Part shown: positions 58,790 to 64,000 of the stretch, piece after piece
Layout of the letters: every line of letters starts with the position of its first letter
How positions within the stretch are numbered: the first letter of the stretch is position 1
DNA from: Claveliimonas ammoniilytica
Lineage (GTDB): Bacteria; Bacillota; Clostridia; Lachnospirales; Lachnospiraceae
Reading direction: 5' to 3'
DNA length: 64,000 bases
NCBI RefSeq assembly: GCF_025567415.1
Contig: NZ_JAOQJV010000001.1
Location: 124,001-188,000 of the forward strand
Notes under the pieces: model-generated
Told to the model about the DNA's origin: nothing
What the model saw: the letters and a program-made list of their open reading frames with translations, nothing else
The model's database searches: none
Position numbers and translations under genes: made by a program

Positions 58790-58818
58790 TTGCAAATACA
58801 GTGAATAGTTGTTATTAT
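58790..58818 (+). promoter_or_regulatory. Promoter of the MoaB-MBL-rnhA group
   Basis: TTGCAA (58790-58795), 17-base spacer, TATTAT (58813-58818), about 38 bases before the MoaB-like gene. Confidence 0.5.
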
Positions 58819-58856
58819 TATGGATAGGAACAAATGAAGATATTTGGAGGTACATC

Positions 58857-59327
58857 ATGAGAGTTGCAGTTATTACGGCAAGTACGCCGATTTACAGAGG
58901 ACAGGAAGAGGATGCCAGCGGCAAGGTGATCCGCCATATTTTAGAGGAAGCCGGACACGATATCGTATTTCAAAAAGCACTTCCATGTGACAAGACTGTA
59001 CTTTCTACAGTAATGCAGAGAATGGTAGATGGAGAACTTGCAGATCTGATCCTTACAACAGGAGGAGCAGGATGCGCAGCCGGTGATTGTATGCCGGAAG
59101 CTACCATGGAGATTGTGGACAGACCGGTACCGGGTATTCCGGAGGCTATGCGTGCATATACATCTCAGATGACAAAACGTGCAATGCTGAACAGAAGCGC
59201 AGCAGGTATCAGAGGAAATGTACTGATTGTGAATCTTCCGGGTAAGCCAGGGGCAGCAAAGCATTGTCTGGAGTATATTCTTCCGGAGATCACACATGCA
59301 GTTAAGCTGATCCAGAAGCAGGTATAA
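58857..59327 (+). CDS. MoaB/MogA-like molybdopterin-biosynthesis-fold protein
   Basis: Protein of 156 aa with the MoCF-biosynthesis fold, normally adenylating molybdopterin. ATG at 58857 follows TGGAGG by eight bases; the longer frame from 58809 runs through the promoter. Motifs are ILTTGGAGCAAGDCMPEAT, where typical members have TTGGTG, and GIRGNVLIVNLPGKPGAAKHC near the C-terminus, which is standard. No other molybdenum cofactor gene is in the window, so the pathway role is inferred from the fold only. Confidence 0.8.
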   Translation: MRVAVITASTPIYRGQEEDASGKVIRHILEEAGHDIVFQKALPCDKTVLSTVMQRMVDGELADLILTTGGAGCAAGDCMPEATMEIVDRPVPGIPEAMRAYTSQMTKRAMLNRSAAGIRGNVLIVNLPGKPGAAKHCLEYILPEITHAVKLIQKQV

Positions 59328-59343
59328 GTGGGAGAGACTACAT

Positions 59344-60021
59344 ATGAACGTTACCTATATACAGCACAGTGGATTTTCCGTTGATTTTGCAGATATGATG
59401 CTTGTGTTTGATTACTGGACGGGAGAGATTACGATTCCGGAGGACAAGCCGGTTTATGTATTTGTAAGTCACGCACATCATGATCATTTTAATGAAGAGA
59501 TCTTTGAGTGGGAAAGAAGCGGTGTGGATATTCGTTACATTCTGTCGGATGATACCAATGCAGATCCGGCAGAGAACCGGATCTTGTTAGGTCCGGATGA
59601 GTTCTGTGACCTGGGTAATATAAAGATAAAGACGCTTCGCTCTACGGATGAGGGCGTAGCGTTCTTTGTTTCTATACAGACATCAGAATCAGCCCGAGAG
59701 GTTCATATCTATCATGCAGGGGATCTGAACTGGTGGCATTGGGAAGAAGAGGGCACAGAGTATAATCAGCAGATGAAAGAAGATTATCAGAATGCCCTGC
59801 GGTTAATGGAAGGGGAACATGTTGACGTGGCGTTTGTCCTGGTAGATCCAAGACTCGAGGATGCATATTACTGGGGAATTGACTGGTATATGCGCCACAC
59901 GGATACGGAACGAGTGTATCCGATGCATATGTGGGGGCAGTATGAGATCCAGGATCGTCTGCTGCATCAGCCGGAGACAGCACCATATCGTGAACGGATT
60001 GTGAAAGTGATGGCATCATGA
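59344..60021 (+). CDS. MBL-fold metallo-hydrolase
   Basis: Metallo-beta-lactamase-fold protein of 225 aa. FVSHAHHDHFN (near 40-50) is the HxHxDH metal motif. YHAGDLNWWHWEEE holds the later metal Asp, and YPMHMWGQYEI the final His. The N-terminal MNVTYIQHSGFSVDFADMMLVFDYW matches the UlaG-like branch (short MBL proteins on sugar-lactone or unknown esters). It lies 16 bases after the MoaB-like gene and 55 bases before rnhA. The substrate is unknown. Confidence 0.85.
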   Translation: MNVTYIQHSGFSVDFADMMLVFDYWTGEITIPEDKPVYVFVSHAHHDHFNEEIFEWERSGVDIRYILSDDTNADPAENRILLGPDEFCDLGNIKIKTLRSTDEGVAFFVSIQTSESAREVHIYHAGDLNWWHWEEEGTEYNQQMKEDYQNALRLMEGEHVDVAFVLVDPRLEDAYYWGIDWYMRHTDTERVYPMHMWGQYEIQDRLLHQPETAPYRERIVKVMAS

Positions 60022-60076
60022 TATTGGATGAATCAGCAGATGATGCAACGGATTATAAAAGCGAGAGGTTAAAGTA

Positions 60077-60550
60077 ATGAAAGTTAAGATTTATACAGAT
60101 GGAGCGGCACGGGGGAATCCGGATGGTCCAGGAGGGTATGGTACCGTTCTGGAGTATGTGGATACAAAGGGAGAACTCCATACCAGGGAACTGTCCCAGG
60201 GATATATTAAGACGACCAATAACAGAATGGAACTTATGGCAGTCATTGCGGGGTTTGAAGCTTTAAACCGTCCATGTGAGATTGAACTATATTCAGATTC
60301 CCAGTATGTGGTAAATGCATTTAATCAGCACTGGATTGACGGATGGATCAAAAAGGGCTGGAAACGTGGTAAGAATGAACCGGTGAAGAATGTAGATCTC
60401 TGGAAGAGATTGCTGCAGGCAAAAGAACCGCACAGGGTGACATTTAACTGGGTCAAAGGCCATGCAGGACATCCGCAGAATGAGCGATGCGATGAGCTCG
60501 CTACAACAGCGGCAGATGGCAAGGATCTGATTGCAGATGAAGGAATCTAA
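60077..60550 (+). CDS. rnhA: Ribonuclease HI
   Basis: Cleaves RNA in RNA-DNA hybrids. It is 157 aa with the full catalytic set: D8 (YTDGAARGNPDG), E52 (NRMELMAV), D74 (YSDSQYVV) and D139 (NERCDELA). The basic protrusion near WIDGWIKKGWKRGKNEP is present, as in E. coli RNase HI. AGAGG lies eight bases before the ATG. rnpB follows at once from its own promoter. Confidence 0.95.
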   Translation: MKVKIYTDGAARGNPDGPGGYGTVLEYVDTKGELHTRELSQGYIKTTNNRMELMAVIAGFEALNRPCEIELYSDSQYVVNAFNQHWIDGWIKKGWKRGKNEPVKNVDLWKRLLQAKEPHRVTFNWVKGHAGHPQNERCDELATTAADGKDLIADEGI

Positions 60551-60552
60551 TC

Positions 60553-60581
60553 TTGCATGGAAACGTAAGATGTGATAAAAT
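60553..60581 (+). promoter_or_regulatory. Promoter of rnpB
   Basis: TTGCAT (60553-60558), 17-base spacer, TAAAAT (60576-60581), with the RNA expected to start near 60588. Confidence 0.7.
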
Positions 60582-60589
60582 GAAGAACC

Positions 60590-60955
60590 GTGAGATTCAA
60601 GTATGACAAGTAATCGCGGCTGCGAATGCCGAAAGGCTGCAGGTGAGGAAAGTCCGGGCTTCACAGGGCAGGATGCCGGATAACGTCCGGTGGAGGCGAC
60701 TCCAAGGCCAGTGCAACAGAAATATACCGCCTGATCTTTGGATCAGGTAAGGGTGGAAAGGCAGCGTAAGAGACTACCGCCCTGCTGGTAACAGCAGGGG
60801 CACATGTAAACCCCATCCGAAGCAAGACCGAAAAGAGAAGATACGGCGGCCCGTCGGTTCTCAGGTAGGTTGCTTGAACCTGTTGGCAACGGCAGGTCTA
60901 GATAGATGATTACTCAACGACATAACCCGGCTTATCGTTGTGCTTGAACCCACTT
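60590..60955 (+). ncRNA. rnpB: RNase P RNA
   Basis: Catalytic RNA that trims the 5' leader of tRNA precursors. Conserved blocks are all present: GAGGAAAGTCCGGGCT (P4 left side and neighbours), an ACAGAAA block, GGGTGGAAAGGC, GTAAGAG, AAACCCCATCCGAAGCAAGA, and GATAGATGATTACT followed by ACATAACCCGGCTTA (P4 right side). The ends pair as P1: TTCAAG near 60596-60601 with CTTGAA near 60943-60948. The exact ends are estimates. It is followed by a bidirectional terminator at 60962-60992. I did not resolve whether it is A- or B-type. Confidence 0.95.
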
Positions 60956-60961
60956 GAATGA

Positions 60962-60992
60962 AAAAAGATTGCGCATTTCGCGCAATCTTTTT
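60962..60992. terminator. Bidirectional terminator of rnpB and pyrBI
   Basis: AAAAAGATTGCGC (60962-60974) and GCGCAATCTTTTT (60980-60992) are perfect complements around ATTTC, with U-tracts on either strand. It serves rnpB on + and pyrBI on -. Confidence 0.92.
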
Positions 60993-61017
60993 AGTTACAT
61001 TGGGTCAGCCCCGGCCT

Positions 61018-61485
61018 TTATTTTGCTTTTATTTTCTTAGAACGGAGACGACCGTCATACTTTTCTTCGCAGTATTTACAACGATAAGTTTCCGTCTCAG
61101 GATCTGTCAGCACAAAAATATGAGACAGTCCATGTTCGATGGAAGTAATACATCTCGGATTCTTGCAGCGGATCACATTGCAGATCTGTTTAGGCAGATG
61201 CAGAGCTTTTTTCTCAACAATCTTCTGATCTTTGATGATGTTGACTGTAATATTGTGATCAATGAAGCCAAGGATATCAAGATCCATAAAGTCAATCGGG
61301 CATTCGATCTTCATAATGTCTTTTTTACCCATTTTACCGCTTCGTGCATTCTTAATAATAGCAACACAGCAGTCTAATTTGTCCAGATTCAGATATTTAT
61401 AAATTTCCATGCTTTTACCGGCCTCAATATGATCCAGTACGAAACCTTCCGAGATACGACCGACGCTTAATGTATTTTCTACCAT
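61018..61485 (-). CDS. pyrI: Aspartate carbamoyltransferase regulatory subunit
   Basis: Regulatory chain that binds nucleotide effectors and joins PyrB trimers. It is 155 aa from the ATG at 61485, which has AGGAGG nine bases ahead on the minus strand; a longer frame to 61506 overlaps pyrB. The N-terminal allosteric domain is LSVGRISEGFVLDHIEAGKS. The zinc domain has CKNPRC and CKYC, the four cysteines that bind zinc and PyrB. It follows pyrB by ten bases. Confidence 0.95.
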   Translation of the reverse strand: MVENTLSVGRISEGFVLDHIEAGKSMEIYKYLNLDKLDCCVAIIKNARSGKMGKKDIMKIECPIDFMDLDILGFIDHNITVNIIKDQKIVEKKALHLPKQICNVIRCKNPRCITSIEHGLSHIFVLTDPETETYRCKYCEEKYDGRLRSKKIKAK

Positions 61486-61495
61486 AATGAGCCTC

Positions 61496-62413
61496 CTATA
61501 CTTCAATATTTAACAGTGTCAGAATCAGAGCCATACGTGCATACACACCGTATTGAACCTGTTTGAAATATGCAGCACGCGGATCTTTGTCTACCTCAAC
61601 TGCAATTTCATTAACACGAGGAAGCGGATGGAGAACTAGCATATCTGATTTGGCAAGTTCCATCTTCTGGGCATCCAGAATGTAGAAGTCTTTCATACGT
61701 ACATAATCTTCCTCATTGAAGAAACGCTCCTTCTGTACGCGGGTCATATAGAGAAGATCCAGTTCCGGCAGTGCGTCTTCCATGCGGACTACTTCTTCAT
61801 ATGGAATGTTGTTCTTATCCAGTACATCCTGGCGCATGTAACTTGGAAGACGAAGTTCTTCCGGAGAAATAAGGACGAATTCGATTCCCGGATAGCGCAC
61901 CAGTGCATGGATCAGTGAATGTACGGTACGTCCAAATTTCAAGTCGCCGCAGAGACCGATCTTCATGTGGTTCAGTCTGCCTTTCAGAGAGCGGATTGTC
62001 ATAAGGTCTGTCAGCGTCTGGGTAGGATGCTGATGACCACCGTCTCCGGCATTGATTACAGGAATGGAAGAATATTCACTGGCTACGAGCGCTGCACCTT
62101 CCTTAGGATGACGCATTGCACAGATGTCGGCGAAGCAGCTGATCATGCGAATCGTATCGGCTACCGTCTCGCCCTTTGTAGCAGAGCTTGATGCGGCAGA
62201 AGAAAAGCCAAGTACGCTGCCTCCCAGATTCAGCATTGCTGCTTCATGACTGAGGCGAGTGCGGGTGCTCGGCTCGTAAAATAAGGTAGCTAACTTCTTA
62301 CCTTCACATGCATGTGCGTATTTGTCTGGATGTGCCTCAATATCACCGGCAAGATCCAATAATTTGTCAATTTCTTCCACTGTGAAATCCAGCGGACTCA
62401 TCAAATGTCTCAT
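61496..62413 (-). CDS. pyrB: Aspartate carbamoyltransferase catalytic subunit
   Basis: Joins carbamoyl phosphate and aspartate, the committed step of pyrimidine synthesis. It is 305 aa. FYEPSTRTRLSHEAA (near 48-62) is the carbamoyl-phosphate loop. DGGHQHPTQTLTDL, DLKFGRTVHSL and HPLPRVNEIA are standard active-site motifs. AAGGAGG is seven bases before the ATG. It is first in the two-gene pyrBI operon, behind a leader with a terminator and a short reading frame. Confidence 0.96.
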   Translation of the reverse strand: MRHLMSPLDFTVEEIDKLLDLAGDIEAHPDKYAHACEGKKLATLFYEPSTRTRLSHEAAMLNLGGSVLGFSSAASSSATKGETVADTIRMISCFADICAMRHPKEGAALVASEYSSIPVINAGDGGHQHPTQTLTDLMTIRSLKGRLNHMKIGLCGDLKFGRTVHSLIHALVRYPGIEFVLISPEELRLPSYMRQDVLDKNNIPYEEVVRMEDALPELDLLYMTRVQKERFFNEEDYVRMKDFYILDAQKMELAKSDMLVLHPLPRVNEIAVEVDKDPRAAYFKQVQYGVYARMALILTLLNIEV

Positions 62414-62433
62414 AATAACCTCCTTGGTAAAAT

Positions 62434-62496
62434 AAAAAAAGAAGTCCTTCGGGAAAGTATCTGTGTGCGGTTAGCCTCCTTCCTGAACAACTTCTT
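62434..62496 (-). terminator. Leader terminator (attenuator candidate) of pyrBI
   Basis: On the minus strand AAGAAGT (62496-62490) pairs with ACTTCTT (62445-62439), with further partial pairing inside (TTC with GAA, GG with CC), followed by seven T residues (62440-62434). It lies between the promoter and pyrB. Confidence 0.65.
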
Positions 62497-62500
62497 GCAT
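62471..62500 (-). CDS. Possible pyrBI leader peptide (9 aa)
   Basis: A short frame on the minus strand, ATG at 62500 to TAA at 62471, encodes MQEVVQEGG and runs through the left arm of the leader terminator. Its ribosome binding site (GAGAT) is weak. Translation here could disrupt the hairpin, like the leader peptide of E. coli pyrBI. The call rests on position only. Confidence 0.35.
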   Translation of the reverse strand: MQEVVQEGG

Positions 62501-62523
62501 TTAATGATCTCTAGTTCGTTAAT

Positions 62524-62552
62524 ATAATATACTAATCCAGATCAATTTTCAA
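62524..62552 (-). promoter_or_regulatory. Promoter of pyrBI
   Basis: On the minus strand: TTGAAA (62552-62547), 17-base spacer, TATTAT (62529-62524), giving a leader of about 105 bases. Confidence 0.6.
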
Positions 62553-62608
62553 TGAAAAGATATATATTTTTTAAAAGGCGTCGTCTGGATTTTGAAAAAA
62601 AGCTGTTG

Positions 62609-62614
62609 TATAAT
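62609..62614 (+). promoter_or_regulatory. -10 box of the probable pheA promoter
   Basis: TATAAT at 62609-62614, about 75 bases before pheA. The -35 region is poor (TGGATT at 17 bases), so the assignment is tentative. No T-box or terminator is seen in the leader. Confidence 0.4.
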
Positions 62615-62690
62615 AGTCGATAGTATGTGTTTATCACACGAGATAATAAAGTTTCAAGAACTTTGAATAAGTAGGATAAAGGAGAACGAT

Positions 62691-63821
62691 ATGAGATCGT
62701 TAGAGGAACTGAGAAATGAACTGGATCGTATTGATCCACAGATCATACAGCTGTACGAAGAAAGAATGTCGGTCTGCGAAGAAGTAGGCGAGATTAAGAT
62801 AGAAGAAGGAAGGAAGGTCTTCGACCGGAACCGGGAGCAACAGAAGTTAGCGCAGGTGACAAGGGAGGCTAAGGATCCATTTTATAAAAAAGGACTGACC
62901 GAGCTGTTTGAACAGCTGATGAGTCAGAGCCGAAAGTTACAGTATCAGTTGCTGACCAAGAAGGGAGCGCTCGGAAGACTTCCATTTATCGGAGTGGAAG
63001 AGTTGGATTGGAAGAATTCCCGAGTGGTATTCCAGGGGACAGATGGAGCATATTCACAGGCTGCCATGCATAAGTTCTTTTCCAAGGATGTGAACAGTTT
63101 TCATGTGCAGACATTCCGGGATGCCATGGAAGCAATCGAGGAAGGATCTGCAGATTTTGCAGTTCTTCCGATTGAAAATTCATCTGCGGGTATGGTCAGT
63201 GAGATGTATGACCTGCTGGAGGAATTTGAAAATTATATCGTTGGTGAAGTGATCCTGCCGATCAATCATTATCTGGTGGGTACAGAGAATACGACACTGG
63301 AAAGCATCGAGCGTGTGTATTCACATCCGCAGGCACTGATGCAGTGCTCCAAATTCCTGGACCGTCATGGAAGTTGGCAGCAGATTGGTGCAGCCAATAC
63401 AGCAGTAGCAGCAAAGAAAATCCTGAATGAAAATGATCCGACACAGGCGGCAATCTGCAGTGAACACGCAGCGGAGATCTACGGACTTAAGATTCTGGAA
63501 GAGAAGATCAATCACAATCACAACAATTCTACCAGATTTATTGTGGTAACCAATCAGAAGATTTTTCTGAAGAAGGCACAGAAGATCAGTATCTGCTTTG
63601 AAGTGGCTCACGAAAGCGGATCTCTGTATCATCTATTGTCCCATTTTATTTATAATGATCTGAACATGACCAAGATTGAGTCACGTCCGATCGAGGGAAA
63701 GACATGGGAATATCGTTTCTTTGTAGATTTTGAAGGGAATATGGGTGACGCGGCAGTCAAGAATGCGATCCGCGGACTGCGGGAAGAGTCTAAGAGTTTG
63801 AAGATACTTGGCAACTATTAG
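62691..63821 (+). CDS. pheA: Bifunctional chorismate mutase / prephenate dehydratase
   Basis: Converts chorismate to prephenate and on to phenylpyruvate for phenylalanine synthesis. It is 376 aa. The chorismate mutase domain (about 1-90) starts LEELRNELDRIDPQIIQLYE. The dehydratase domain (about 100-285) has FQGTDGAYSQAA, VLPIENSSAGMVSEMYDLL and NNSTRFIVV with the catalytic Thr-Arg-Phe motif. The C-terminal ACT domain includes LTKIESRPI-like MTKIESRPIEGKTWEYRFFV, the phenylalanine feedback site. AAAGGAG precedes the ATG. Confidence 0.96.
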   Translation: MRSLEELRNELDRIDPQIIQLYEERMSVCEEVGEIKIEEGRKVFDRNREQQKLAQVTREAKDPFYKKGLTELFEQLMSQSRKLQYQLLTKKGALGRLPFIGVEELDWKNSRVVFQGTDGAYSQAAMHKFFSKDVNSFHVQTFRDAMEAIEEGSADFAVLPIENSSAGMVSEMYDLLEEFENYIVGEVILPINHYLVGTENTTLESIERVYSHPQALMQCSKFLDRHGSWQQIGAANTAVAAKKILNENDPTQAAICSEHAAEIYGLKILEEKINHNHNNSTRFIVVTNQKIFLKKAQKISICFEVAHESGSLYHLLSHFIYNDLNMTKIESRPIEGKTWEYRFFVDFEGNMGDAAVKNAIRGLREESKSLKILGNY

Positions 63822-63847
63822 AGAAAGTATAGAAAGAAGTGTAGAAT

Positions 63848-64000
63848 ATGAGAGTAAATGAACTGATGTTGTATCGCCATATGGAGCAAGGACAGGTACT
63901 GAATGATATGGCTTTCCTGATGGAAAACTATGACAATGAATATTATAATAAAGAGGACTTAAGAGGTCTGTTATTTGACAGTGTGAATGAGATCCTGGAG
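63848..64000 (+). CDS. Protein start, cut by window end; family uncertain
   Basis: Open frame of 51 codons from an ATG at 63848 to the window end, beginning MRVNELMLYRHMEQGQVLND. It starts 26 bases after pheA and is therefore probably co-transcribed. The visible part is acidic and helical with no diagnostic motif. Its start resembles my memory of ATP-binding proteins of the DUF815 type found after pheA in related species, but the nucleotide-binding part would lie beyond the window. Confidence 0.6.
   Translation, partial: MRVNELMLYRHMEQGQVLNDMAFLMENYDNEYYNKEDLRGLLFDSVNEILE

Noticed and set aside
60958..61377. + strand open frame of 139 codons after rnpB
   Set aside because: It begins inside the rnpB terminator hairpin and is antisense to pyrI. 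It has no ribosome binding site.
1..64000. Mobile elements, prophage, CRISPR, tRNA or rRNA genes
   Set aside because: I looked through every intergenic interval. There were no spaced repeats, no transposase or integrase frames, and no tRNA-like cloverleaf or rRNA segments.

Overview
The window reads as chromosome of a spore-forming, anaerobic, low-to-moderate-GC Firmicute of the Clostridia, most likely family Lachnospiraceae. The evidence is a complete spoIIIA operon, spoIVB, spo0A and spoIVA, a monomeric [FeFe]-hydrogenase-like protein, a biotin-dependent Na+-pumping decarboxylase operon, pyrB-pyrI, near-universal AGGAGG ribosome binding sites, and gene order typical of that family. It is a housekeeping region. 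I see no insertion sequence, prophage, CRISPR array, rRNA or tRNA. Genes are dense and mostly on the + strand. The only stretch above 300 bases without a protein gene is 60551-61017, which holds the RNase P RNA.

Layout. 1-7182: end of serA, a membrane-anchored polysaccharide deacetylase, an unusual PRPP synthetase on the minus strand, then der-plsY-gpsA. 7252-12280: spoIIIAA-AH, preceded by a sigma-E-like promoter. 12395-17673: a cupin-type repressor followed by potABCD (polyamine uptake). 17674-19401: prfC (RF3), broken by one extra G in a G7 run. 19440-28617: the conserved cluster Asp23/Gls24-nusB-xseAB-ispA-tlyA-nadK-argR-recN-spoIVB-spo0A, without the dxs gene often found between ispA and tlyA. 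28694-37789: glgA, a split metH (reactivation domain in its own gene), an [FeFe]-hydrogenase-like protein, alaS and rpsU. 37908-42454: a class III aminotransferase behind a leader terminator, maf, a ProX-like tRNA editing protein, a pentapeptide protein and a DUF4317-type protein. 42626-47607: two D,D-carboxypeptidases flanking a phosphoesterase and scpA-scpB. 47773-49761: leuA fused to an AraC DNA-binding domain. 49824-55208: an operon with two different carboxyltransferases, one biotin carrier and the OadB/OadG membrane subunits. 55221-60550: HAD phosphatase, spoIVA, an iron alcohol dehydrogenase, a MoaB-like protein, an MBL-fold protein and rnhA. 60553-64000: rnpB, pyrBI on the minus strand with an attenuator-like leader, pheA and the start of one more gene.

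How the parts work together. The sporulation genes span the mother-cell programme (spoIIIA channel, spoIVA coat base), the intercompartment signal (spoIVB) and the master regulator (spo0A). The decarboxylase operon can couple acyl-CoA and oxaloacetate carboxyl chemistry to Na+ export. Amino acid and nucleotide synthesis (serA, leuA, pheA, metH, argR, pyrBI, prs) is spread through the window.

The most striking observation is the 2-isopropylmalate synthase with a complete C-terminal AraC-type double helix-turn-helix. It is an apparently intact, leucine-binding metabolic enzyme that looks able to bind DNA. Next are the dual-carboxyltransferase Na+ pump operon, the OadG subunit fused to a lipoprotein domain, the homopolymer break in RF3, and three promoter-leader-terminator arrangements (aminotransferase, alcohol dehydrogenase, pyrBI) that suggest attenuation.
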